Assembly (NCBI GenBank): GCA_043782425.1
Contig: JAYWAM010000298.1
Coordinates: forward strand, 1-26,078
Length of the DNA stretch: 26,078 bases
Direction: 5' to 3'
Origin: JAYWAM01 sp043782425
Lineage (GTDB): Bacteria; Pseudomonadota; Gammaproteobacteria; Burkholderiales; Usitatibacteraceae
A program made the position numbers and the translations under genes. Positions 14,695-23,803 of the stretch are shown piece after piece. Numbering within the stretch: the first letter of the stretch is position 1; every line of letters starts with the position of its first letter. A model generated the notes under the pieces. That model had not been told where the DNA came from and made no database searches. It was given only the letters and a program-made list of their open reading frames with translations.

Positions 14695-14843
14695 ATGGGC
14701 ACCTCGAAAAATCTAGATTTCATCCCAACTGCGGCGTTGCGGGAAAAAATTTCTTGCTTACATATCATGTATATGCGGCGCTGCGAAATTTTTTCCGCGC
14801 CTTGTATTTGGGCGAACTCTGAATTTTTAGAGGCGCCCATATG
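14692..14843. mobile_element. 152-bp two-tier palindromic element (MITE-like)
   Basis: The outer arms CATATGGGCACCTCGAAAAA (14692 onward) and the reverse complement of ATTTTTAGAGGCGCCCATAT (14823-14842) pair with two mismatches over 21 bp. Inner arms GGAAAAAATTTC and GAAATTTTTTCC flank a short AT-rich centre with ACATATCATGTATATG. The whole segment can fold into one long hairpin. It contains no gene. It fills the gap between rfaE2 and the FAD dehydrogenase and includes the start codon of the latter. Confidence 0.7.
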
Positions 14844-14854
14844 ACCCCGGTCTA

Positions 14855-15340
14855 TCACCTGGCGTTGCGGATTTTTGCCAGCGTGGCGGTGGTGGAGCGC
14901 TCGAACTGAAACGCGATGGCGTGCACGCTGCCGCCCCAGCCGCGCACTTCAGCGCTGCCGACGATTTTGTCCAGCGGCCAGTCGCCGCCTTTCACCAGTC
15001 TATCGGGATGCGCTTCGCGGATACGTTGCAGCGGCGTGTCCTCTTCAAACCAGGTTACCAGATCGACACATTGCAGCGCGGCGATGACTGCCATGCGGTC
15101 TTCCAGATTATTGATGGGCCGGTCCGCTCCCTTATCGAGGCTTCTCACTGAGGCATCGGAGTTAAGCGCCACCACGAGCGCTGCGCCGAGCGCGCGCGCT
15201 TGCGCCAGATAGGTGACATGGCCGCGATGCAGAATATCGAACACGCCGTTGGTGAATACCAAAGGACGCGGCAAAGTTTGCACGCGCGCAACCAAATCTT
15301 GCGGCGCGCACAGCTTGGCTTCAAAGGTAGGATGATTCAC
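14855..15340 (-). CDS. rfaE2: D-glycero-beta-D-manno-heptose 1-phosphate adenylyltransferase
   Basis: This 161-residue nucleotidyltransferase corresponds to the C-terminal domain of HldE (RfaE domain II). It makes ADP-heptose from heptose 1-phosphate for the lipopolysaccharide core. The signature is TNGVFDILHRGHVTYL with the HxGH motif. ALNSDASVRSLDKG, RPINNLEDRM and the C-terminal STTATLAKIR also match the family. It stands alone rather than fused to the kinase, as is common in betaproteobacteria. With kdsA in the same window, it supports a Gram-negative organism that makes Kdo-heptose LPS. Confidence 0.93.
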   Translation of the reverse strand: MNHPTFEAKLCAPQDLVARVQTLPRPLVFTNGVFDILHRGHVTYLAQARALGAALVVALNSDASVRSLDKGADRPINNLEDRMAVIAALQCVDLVTWFEEDTPLQRIREAHPDRLVKGGDWPLDKIVGSAEVRGWGGSVHAIAFQFERSTTATLAKIRNAR

Positions 15341-15364
15341 GGACTAGCAACCTCGCGGTGCGGT

Positions 15365-15456
15365 CACCCCCTCACCCCAACCCTCTCCCCGTTTCCGGGG
15401 AGAGGGAGTAAGCCCCCTCTCCCGCCTGGGCGGGAGAGGGCTGGGGTGAGGGTGGG
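15365..15456. repeat. Nested GA/CT-rich hairpin repeat
   Basis: Two adjacent hairpins (CCCTCTCCCC-gtttc-GGGGAGAGGG at 15381-15405 and CCCTCTCCCG-cctg-CGGGAGAGGG at 15415-15440) are enclosed by an outer inverted repeat CCCTCACCCCAACC / CTGGGGTGAGGG. This is a dispersed repeat type widespread in beta- and gammaproteobacteria. It lies in the 220-bp gap between two minus-strand genes; no other feature is visible there. Confidence 0.75.
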
Positions 15457-15560
15457 AAAAGCGTCACAAAATTATGTAATGCTCGATAGGTCCGGCACGA
15501 GTCAAACGGGTTCGTACATTGGTGCAAATTAATTCCGCAGGGCCTCTTGGCGTGCAGCGT

Positions 15561-16421
15561 TCAGGCTCGCGCTATGACCGGTGGCAGCGCAGCGAGGCGG
15601 GCGATGAGTTCTTTGCGAAAGCGGTTGAGGTCAGTGGCGCTATGAAACGTGCGCTCAAACAGGGTGGACATCTGCTTGAGTATGCCGTTGATGACGCGAT
15701 GCTCCCACACCTTGTCGAAACGGATTTGCAAATCGAGCCAGCGTTCCAGCCAATCGGGATCGGGCAGTTTGCTTTGCACGGTATCGCGCGGATAAAGCGC
15801 CTTGTTGACGTGCAAGTTGGTGGGATGCAAAGGCTTGCCGCTACGCCCGGCGCTGGCCATCAGCACGCCAATTTTGGAGAATGCCGCCATGGCTTCAAGG
15901 CCGTATTTTTCCACCGCGCGACGCATGTAGCGCAGGTAAGCGCCGGCATGGCGCGCCTCGTCCCGCGAAATGGTTTCGTAGATTTTTTTGATGACTGGTT
16001 CGGTATGCCACTGAGCGGCGCGCCGGTACCATTGCGTGAGGCGGATTTCTCCGCAGAAATGCAGCATCAGCGTTTCCAGCGGCGGGGCAGGGTCAAACGG
16101 GAAGCGCACCGCGTGTAATTCGGCTTCGCTGGGCACCAAATCGGGGCGGAAGCGCTTCAGGTATTCGATCAACACCAGCGAGTGCTTCTGTTCCTCGTAA
16201 AACCAGATCGACATGAAGGCCGAAAAATCGCTGTCGTCCTGGTTATCGCGCAGAAACATTTCGGTGGCAGGCAAGGCAGACCACTCGGTGATGGCGTTCA
16301 TCTTGATGGTGATGGCCTGTTCATCGCTCAGGCGCACGCCGTCGAATTGTTGCCAGGGAATGTCGTCCGCCATATTCCAGCGGGCGCGCTCAAGGTCATG
16401 AAAGAGTTCGGGATAGATCAT
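15561..16421 (-). CDS. Ferritin-like di-iron protein, acyl-ACP desaturase-like
   Basis: This 286-residue helical protein has a complete di-iron ligand set of the ferritin-like desaturase type: E46 (ITEW), E77 and H80 (EEQKH), E125 (CGEIRLT), and E155 and H158 (DEARH). It resembles type 2 acyl-carrier-protein desaturases, soluble enzymes that insert double bonds into fatty acyl chains, and related uncharacterised proteins. It is shorter than plant desaturases (about 350 residues), so the substrate remains open. There is no signal peptide. It is transcribed alone; upstream lie 180 bp with no clear regulatory site. Confidence 0.8.
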   Translation of the reverse strand: MIYPELFHDLERARWNMADDIPWQQFDGVRLSDEQAITIKMNAITEWSALPATEMFLRDNQDDSDFSAFMSIWFYEEQKHSLVLIEYLKRFRPDLVPSEAELHAVRFPFDPAPPLETLMLHFCGEIRLTQWYRRAAQWHTEPVIKKIYETISRDEARHAGAYLRYMRRAVEKYGLEAMAAFSKIGVLMASAGRSGKPLHPTNLHVNKALYPRDTVQSKLPDPDWLERWLDLQIRFDKVWEHRVINGILKQMSTLFERTFHSATDLNRFRKELIARLAALPPVIARA

Positions 16422-16603
16422 GGTGGTATCTGTAGTTGTCCAGCAGCTAGCATAACAAAAAAACAGGCCGTTTCCGGACTTTGCTCACCAACGTCAACTG
16501 CCAGCATATAACAGACTTATGATATTTTCATTACGCGTAACACTATTCGCCACACGAAACGTCGTCAAGCTACAGAACCAGCCAACCCAACAGAGAGAGT
16601 GCA

Positions 16604-17005
16604 ATGATCAAGAACGTCGGCGGAACCGAGGTAAAGTCTAAACATCGCGCTACGTGCCACTGCGGCGCCGTAGTCCTCGAACTTGATCTGCCGGATGGGA
16701 TCGTTAACCCACGCCATTGTGATTGTTCGATATGCAGGCGAAAGGGTGCAGTCGTTGCTTCGGTGCTGCTTTCAGGCTTGAGGGTGGTCAAAGGCGAAGA
16801 CGTACTGAAGCTCTATCAGTTCAACACCAAGACCGCCAAGCATTACTTCTGTTCGCGCTGCGGAATCTATACGCATCATCAACGGCGCTCCAATGCGCAA
16901 GAGTATGGCTACAATGTCGGTTGCCTTGAAGGGGTGAATCCTTTCGACTTAGGTTTGGTTCCAACTCACGACGGCGTAAACCACCCGGCGGACCGCAAGA
17001 AATAA
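16604..17005 (+). CDS. GFA/CENP-V family zinc-binding protein (second copy)
   Basis: This 133-residue GFA-fold protein has the zinc ligands C-x-C in ATCHCGAV, HCDCSICRR (the C-x-C-x2-C group) and FCSRCGIYTHH. It has the same family and length as the cassette-borne protein at 122-523, but the sequences are clearly diverged, so this is not a recent duplication. The likely role is a thiol or small-aldehyde-related reaction; most members are uncharacterised. AGAGAGAG lies before the ATG. The unknown gene downstream begins 50 bp after its stop and may share the transcript. Confidence 0.87.
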   Translation: MIKNVGGTEVKSKHRATCHCGAVVLELDLPDGIVNPRHCDCSICRRKGAVVASVLLSGLRVVKGEDVLKLYQFNTKTAKHYFCSRCGIYTHHQRRSNAQEYGYNVGCLEGVNPFDLGLVPTHDGVNHPADRKK

Positions 17006-17054
17006 ATTGCTGTTGTCGCCCGTTATCTTTCCCCGCACAAGGAGTGATGTTGTA

Positions 17055-17729
17055 ATGTCTGAATTTCCGCATCTCTTAAGTCCGCGTTTCCTGGCTCCAT
17101 TGCTGCGCGCCATATGGGGCGTTTCGCTTGCAATGGCTGCGATGCATGCGTCGGCGCAGGCGCCGCAGCACCCCAGCGAATATGGGAAGAAAATGGTTGC
17201 GGAGTATGACCTTTCGTCACAGCAGATCGCCAAATTTGCGGCGTTCAAGCCATCCGCGCCCAATCCCCAGGAATCGACGCTGATCAACGCTTTGCTGGCG
17301 GATACCGAAGACTGGGTAGGCGATGCCTTAAAGACGGATGCCGCCTCCAGCCCCTATACCCTAGTCGTGACCCTCACCGGCAAAGCTCGTGCAGATGGCG
17401 ATGTGACCACCTTGTGGCAGTCAGGCTGGCAAATGGAAGACGGTGTCAAAAAGTTGCAGGCTTTTCCCGGGCTTTCAAAATCTGGCATGAAAGCAGGTGA
17501 GCGATTAATCATCACTAAAGCGTCCTCGCCCAGCCACTTTACCGAAAGCAAGGAGGTAAGCCCGGTATTGGGGCTGATGAACGCCAGGAACTTTGAATTT
17601 GAGTCGGTGAAAGCACAGCTCTGGTCTGGCATAGGTGTGCCGACCAAAACCGAAAAATTTTTTTCTTACTACTGGTTGCTGGCGGGGCTGGTCATGTTAG
17701 TGCTGTTTTGGTGGTTTCGTCGTGCGTAA
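17055..17729 (+). CDS. Unknown periplasmic protein with C-terminal membrane anchor
   Basis: This 224-residue protein belongs to no family I recognise. It has an N-terminal signal peptide (hydrophobic LRAIWGVSLAMAAMH, cleavage likely after ASAQA), about 160 residues of soluble domain, and a C-terminal membrane helix (YYWLLAGLVMLVLFWWF) ending in RRA. It is therefore expected to face the periplasm, tethered to the inner membrane. The ATG at 17055 is chosen because AAGGAG lies about 12 nt upstream and the signal peptide follows. There are no cysteines or obvious catalytic motifs. A short hairpin (17753-17770) lies after the stop. Confidence 0.72.
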   Translation: MSEFPHLLSPRFLAPLLRAIWGVSLAMAAMHASAQAPQHPSEYGKKMVAEYDLSSQQIAKFAAFKPSAPNPQESTLINALLADTEDWVGDALKTDAASSPYTLVVTLTGKARADGDVTTLWQSGWQMEDGVKKLQAFPGLSKSGMKAGERLIITKASSPSHFTESKEVSPVLGLMNARNFEFESVKAQLWSGIGVPTKTEKFFSYYWLLAGLVMLVLFWWFRRA

Positions 17730-18019
17730 ATGCACTGGAAGGCGTGGCTAAGGAAGCTCTGGACAGCTTCTGATTTGTCATTTCCACGATCCGTCGCCTC
17801 GCCATTCACCGCGGGGGGCGATGCAAACCGATGTGGCGTATTTCCAAAAATTTGATAGAAGCGTGAATAAATTCGCCTAATTTGTCATCCCCGCGAAAGC
17901 GGGGAACTATTTTTTGCTAGCAGAACATGGATTCCCGCTTTCGCGGGAATGGCAGTTGTTTGGAGGTTCTTGAATTTGTTTCACATCAGTTTGGATCGCA
18001 CCCTTCGCCGCGAGAAGCT
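17730..18019. other. Gap before pyrG: hairpin and dispersed repeats
   Basis: No gene is supported here. The stretch contains a 6-bp-stem hairpin GAAGCT-ctggac-AGCTTC (17753-17770) followed by T-rich sequence, a possible weak terminator for the preceding gene. Two REP-like hairpins follow and are listed separately. A plus-strand frame runs through into pyrG but only extends its N-terminus artificially. Confidence 0.6.
17888..17951. repeat. Pair of REP-like hairpins (CCCGC-GAAA-GCGGG family)
   Basis: TCCCCGCGAAAGCGGGGA (17888-17905) and ATTCCCGCTTTCGCGGGAAT (17932-17951) are two short hairpins in opposite orientation separated by 26 bp. This type of unit is scattered through many betaproteobacterial genomes between genes. 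Confidence 0.75.
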
Positions 18020-18049
18020 TTGGCGCACCAGGGGCGGGTGCGCTATAAT
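18020..18049 (+). promoter_or_regulatory. Promoter of pyrG
   Basis: TTGGCG (18020-18025) and a perfect TATAAT (18044-18049) are separated by 18 bp. Transcription would start near 18056, about 20 bp before the pyrG ATG. Confidence 0.65.
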
Positions 18050-18076
18050 TGCAATTTCCAGCTTGGGGTTGTCATC

Positions 18077-19774
<1,698 letters not shown>

Positions 19775-19882
19775 TGGGAATGTCTTGGCTGGCATGGTAA
19801 AAAACTTGAACCACAAAGAACACAAAGGCCATCAAGAAATCTTCAATTCTGCATCGAGCGCAGATCAGCAAATAAGCGTATC

Positions 19883-19907
19883 CCCTCTCCCGTCTTTGGG
19901 GGGAGGG
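19883..19907 (+). terminator. GC-rich hairpin between pyrG and kdsA
   Basis: A 9-bp stem (CCCTCTCCC against GGGGGAGGG, one G-T pair) with a 7-base loop is followed by AGTCTTTCT. It may be a weak terminator or a truncated copy of the CT/GA-rich repeat seen at 15365-15456. Just upstream, CCACAAAGAACACAAAGG (19811-19828) resembles another dispersed repeat type. Confidence 0.45.
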
Positions 19908-19932
19908 AGTCTTTCTAAGTTGGAGTGGTGAA

Positions 19933-20769
19933 ATGAAGTTGTGCAGTTTTGAAGTCGGGCTGGACAAACCTTTTTTTCTAATAGCCGGCCCCTGCGTCGT
20001 TGAGTCGCAACAACTGCAAATGGACAGCGCCGGTAAGCTCAAGGAAATCTGCGCCGAGCTGGGCATTCCCTTTATTTTCAAGTCGTCCTACGACAAGGCC
20101 AACCGCAGCTCAGGCCAATCGTTCCGCGGGCCGGGCATGCAGGAGGGGCTGCGCATACTTGCCGAAGTACGCAAGCAGCTTGGCGTGCCGATTCTCACCG
20201 ATGTGCATACCGAGCAGGAAGTGGCGGAAGTAGCGTCTGTGGTGGATGTGCTGCAAACGCCGGCCTTCCTGTGCCGCCAGACCAATTTCATCCACGCCGT
20301 TGCGTCCGCAGGCAAGCCGGTCAACATCAAGAAGGGCCAGTTCCTTGCGCCGCACGACATGAAGCATGTTGTCGATAAAGCCAGGCAAGCCAGCGGCAGC
20401 GACAACATCATGGTGTGCGAACGCGGCGCATCGTTTGGTTATAACAATCTGGTTTCCGACATGCGCTCGCTCGCCATCATGCGCGAGACGCAGTGCCCGG
20501 TGGTGTTCGATGCGACGCACTCGGTGCAGTTGCCCGGCGGGCAGGGCAGCACCAGCGGCGGGCAGCGCGAGCATGTGCCAGTGCTGGCGCGCGCCGCAGT
20601 CGCCAGCGGTATTTCCGGCTTGTTCATGGAAACCCACCCCGACCCCGACAAGGCATTATCCGATGGCCCCAACGCCTGGCCGCTGCAACGCATGAAAGAA
20701 CTACTCGCCACGCTGAAAGAAATCGATGTGCTGGTAAAGAAACACGGCTTTGTTGAGCAGCGGCTGTAG
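19933..20769 (+). CDS. kdsA: 3-deoxy-8-phosphooctulonate synthase (Kdo-8-P synthase)
   Basis: KdsA condenses phosphoenolpyruvate with arabinose 5-phosphate to give Kdo 8-phosphate, the precursor of the Kdo sugar of lipid A-linked core. The 278-residue length and the motifs IAGPCVVES, FKSSYDKANRSS, SFRGPGM, LTDVHTEQE, PAFLCRQTNF and CERGASFGYNNLV all match the family. GGAG precedes the ATG. It lies between pyrG and eno, the usual proteobacterial neighbourhood. Confidence 0.97.
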   Translation: MKLCSFEVGLDKPFFLIAGPCVVESQQLQMDSAGKLKEICAELGIPFIFKSSYDKANRSSGQSFRGPGMQEGLRILAEVRKQLGVPILTDVHTEQEVAEVASVVDVLQTPAFLCRQTNFIHAVASAGKPVNIKKGQFLAPHDMKHVVDKARQASGSDNIMVCERGASFGYNNLVSDMRSLAIMRETQCPVVFDATHSVQLPGGQGSTSGGQREHVPVLARAAVASGISGLFMETHPDPDKALSDGPNAWPLQRMKELLATLKEIDVLVKKHGFVEQRL

Positions 20770-20885
20770 CGATGCAAATCATATTGTAACTATTCAGATT
20801 CCATGGATGCTTTTTGACTGATGAGCCTAGCCCGATGAGAAAAGAGATCCACCGAGAACACAGATGAACACAGACGAAACAGAAC

Positions 20886-21002
20886 CCGTAGGATGGGTTG
20901 AGCGCAGCGATACCCATCAATACAACAACCAACCATCCGCCCTCCCGCTCGGCGTAATCCAGAGACGGTGATGGGTATCGCTGCGCTCAACCCATCCTAC
21001 GG
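20886..21002. repeat. 117-bp element with 34-bp perfect inverted repeats
   Basis: The left arm (20886-20919, CCGTAGGATGGGTTGAGCGC and on) and the right arm (20969-21002) are exact reverse complements over 34 bp, with 49 bp between them. The core GTAGGATGGGTTGAGCGCAG is a dispersed repeat known from several proteobacterial genomes. It fills most of the kdsA-eno gap and would form a very stable hairpin in the transcript. Upstream, AGAACACAGATGAACACAGA (20853-20872) is a short imperfect repeat. Confidence 0.85.
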
Positions 21003-21065
21003 CGCTGATTTTCTTAGTGTGCTTAGTGGTTAAAGATTTTCGTTTTAATTATTTGAGAAAACTAA

Positions 21066-22349
<1,284 letters not shown>

Positions 22350-22419
22350 ACGATGCAGGCGCGCGTCAGCGCGACAGATAGTTCTTCCTCCGGGAGAATA
22401 GAGGAGTAAGGAATCAGCA

Positions 22420-22728
22420 TTGAAGTATCTTAGTTACATCTTGCTCGGTCTCATTGTCCTGATCCAGTATCCGCAGTGGATCGGCAAAGGCGGCTGGCTG
22501 CGGGCGTGGGATATGAGCCGCCAGGTCGAAGCGCAGAAAGACAGCAATCGCCAGTTGGCCGCACGCAATGACGGCCTTGATGCCGAAGTCAAAGATCTCA
22601 AGCAAGGACTGGAAGCGGTGGAAGAGCGCGCCCGCGTTGAGTTGGGCATGATTAAGCACAACGAAGTGTTCTACCAGATCATTGACAAGAGCAAGGCTGG
22701 CGACGGTAATTCCATCAAGTCGCGCTAA
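22420..22728 (+). CDS. ftsB: Cell division protein FtsB
   Basis: FtsB is a small bitopic divisome protein that forms a complex with FtsL and FtsQ and helps activate septal peptidoglycan synthesis. The 102-residue protein has one N-terminal membrane helix (about 4-20) followed by a coiled coil (about 28-70, heptad-like RQVEAQKDSNRQLAARNDGL) and the conserved ARVELGMIKHNEVFYQI segment. The start codon is TTG, preceded by GGAGTAAGGA. No in-frame ATG gives the membrane helix, so TTG is required. It is 70 bp behind eno, probably on the same transcript. Confidence 0.93.
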   Translation: MKYLSYILLGLIVLIQYPQWIGKGGWLRAWDMSRQVEAQKDSNRQLAARNDGLDAEVKDLKQGLEAVEERARVELGMIKHNEVFYQIIDKSKAGDGNSIKSR

Positions 22729-22737
22729 CTACCGACC

Positions 22738-22765
22738 CGTCGTCCCAGCGGGGGCTGGGACGACG
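22738..22765 (+). terminator. Perfect 12-bp hairpin after ftsB
   Basis: CGTCGTCCCAGC pairs perfectly with GCTGGGACGACG around a GGGG loop, 9 bp after the ftsB stop. The following AAGATTTGT is only mildly T-rich, so it is either an inefficient intrinsic terminator or an RNA 3'-end stabiliser. The unit also resembles a dispersed repeat. Confidence 0.6.
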
Positions 22766-22915
22766 AAGATTTGTAATGTGAATCACACTCGCGGTGACAT
22801 GTCTCCGCACTCCAAAATAAACAAACCTAGAGCGTGGCTGCGAATATCGCGTGACGCACAAATGCGCCTGGCACGAGAGTTGCTGTAAGAAGTGTTGAGG
22901 TAGCGACATATTCTT

Positions 22916-23509
22916 ATGAACAGGGTGCAGCCGGTGTTGAAAATCATGTTGGTCGATGACCAGATCGAGCGTGCAGCGTGCGTGCGAGAGGCGCTGGCAG
23001 ATGACGGCTATGAAGTCATTTGCGTACTCAATTCTGCGCTTGAGCTGTATGAGCAGGTCAGGCTGTGCGCGCCCGATGTGATTATCATCGACACCGAATC
23101 GCCGTCACGCGATGTCATTGAACACATCGCGCTCATCTCGCGTGACCAGCCGCGCCCCATCGTGATGTTTGCCGCTGATCGTGAGGGGGAAACCATACGC
23201 TGCGCCATTCGTGCCGGTGTCACCGCCTATGTCGTTGATGGGCTTTCTGCCGAGCGTATCCAGCCTATTCTCAATGTTGCGATTGAGCGTTTCGGGACAG
23301 AGCAATCGCTTAAACGTGAGCTTGCCGACGCCAGGGGCGCGCTCTTGGAACGCAAACTGACTGAGCGCGCCAAAGGCATCATTATGAGTCAGGCCGATGT
23401 GACCGAGGATGAAGCTTTCCGCAGGCTGCGCAAGTTCGCCATGGATCGCGGCATCAAGATGGCTGAAGCGGCGCAGCAAGTTATTGGCAGCGCCAAAGTG
23501 CTCGGCTAA
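22916..23509 (+). CDS. nasT: NasT-type ANTAR response regulator (RNA-binding antiterminator)
   Basis: This 197-residue protein has an N-terminal receiver-like domain (about 8-125) and a C-terminal ANTAR domain (about 138-192, with LLERKLTERAKGIIMSQ and EAFRRLRKFAM). ANTAR proteins bind a pair of hairpins in leader RNA and prevent formation of a terminator. The receiver keeps D14/D15 and D59 but has Ala86 where Ser/Thr is usual and Asp108 (YVVDGL) instead of the conserved Lys. It is therefore probably not driven by phosphorylation; NasT proteins are instead held by the nitrate sensor NasS. No nasS is visible in the window. The matching target RNA lies immediately downstream, in front of nrtA. 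Confidence 0.88.
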   Translation: MNRVQPVLKIMLVDDQIERAACVREALADDGYEVICVLNSALELYEQVRLCAPDVIIIDTESPSRDVIEHIALISRDQPRPIVMFAADREGETIRCAIRAGVTAYVVDGLSAERIQPILNVAIERFGTEQSLKRELADARGALLERKLTERAKGIIMSQADVTEDEAFRRLRKFAMDRGIKMAEAAQQVIGSAKVLG

Positions 23510-23532
23510 TGGCGAATAGCAAATGGTCGAAA

Positions 23533-23563
23533 ATGGTGCATCGCAGCATGCGCGTGCATGGTT
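23533..23563 (+). promoter_or_regulatory. Possible NtrC-type enhancer region
   Basis: GGTGCATCG (23536-23544) and CGTGCATGG (23553-23561) lie about 120-150 bp upstream of the predicted sigma-54 start, the usual distance for an activator. They are degenerate compared with the NtrC consensus (TGCACC-N5-GGTGCA), so this is only suggestive. Confidence 0.3.
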
Positions 23564-23657
23564 TTGGACTTATTCCGATTTCTCTTCAACTTCGTCATCA
23601 GCAGTATCGCCAGTTTGTTTTAGATTGAAAACAATGCGCTAGGCTGAAGTTTCGTGT

Positions 23658-23673
23658 TGGCATCGGTTTTGCA
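23658..23673 (+). promoter_or_regulatory. Sigma-54 promoter of the nrt operon
   Basis: TGGCAT-N5-TTGCA fits the sigma-54 consensus TGGCAC-N5-TTGCW, with GG and GC exactly 10 bp apart. Transcription would start near 23684, five bases before the first ANTAR hairpin. This points to nitrogen-status control through NtrC. Confidence 0.82.
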
Positions 23674-23688
23674 TACCAGGATGTGAGT

Positions 23689-23729
23689 GCCTCGCCAACG
23701 ACGGCGAAGCAATACGGACAACGACGTCC
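23689..23729 (+). ncRNA. ANTAR-binding tandem hairpin leader
   Basis: Hairpin P1 has the stem TCGCC/GGCGA (23692-23696, 23703-23707, extendable by two pairs past a mismatch) and the hexaloop AACGAC. Hairpin P2 has the stem GGAC/GTCC (23716-23719, 23726-23729) and the same hexaloop AACGAC. Both loops have A at position 1 and G at position 4, the features required by ANTAR proteins. The 3' arm of P2 is also the base of the terminator stem, so P2 and the terminator exclude each other. Confidence 0.9.
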
Positions 23730-23771
23730 AAGCAAGAAGACGAATCTGCCTTCTGCTTGGGCGTTTTTTTT
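23725..23771 (+). terminator. Intrinsic attenuator in the nrtA leader
   Basis: CGTCCAAGCA-a-GAAG (23725-23739) pairs with CTTC-TGCTTGGGCG (23750-23763), about 14 bp with one bulge and one G-T pair, followed by eight T residues (23764-23771). It lies 32 bp before the nrtA start. The default state would be termination; binding of NasT to the upstream hairpins would allow read-through. Confidence 0.93.
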
Positions 23772-23803
23772 GCACCACGAATTTCTCACTTGATCGGAGA
23801 AAC

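Noticed and set aside
17927..18076. 50-residue extension of the pyrG frame
   Set aside because: It runs through a REP-like hairpin and the pyrG promoter; the family start is MTKYVFVTGG at 18077.
22777..22787. TGTGA-TCACA dyad resembling a CRP/FNR site
   Set aside because: The half-sites are separated by one base instead of the six (CRP) or four (FNR) required.
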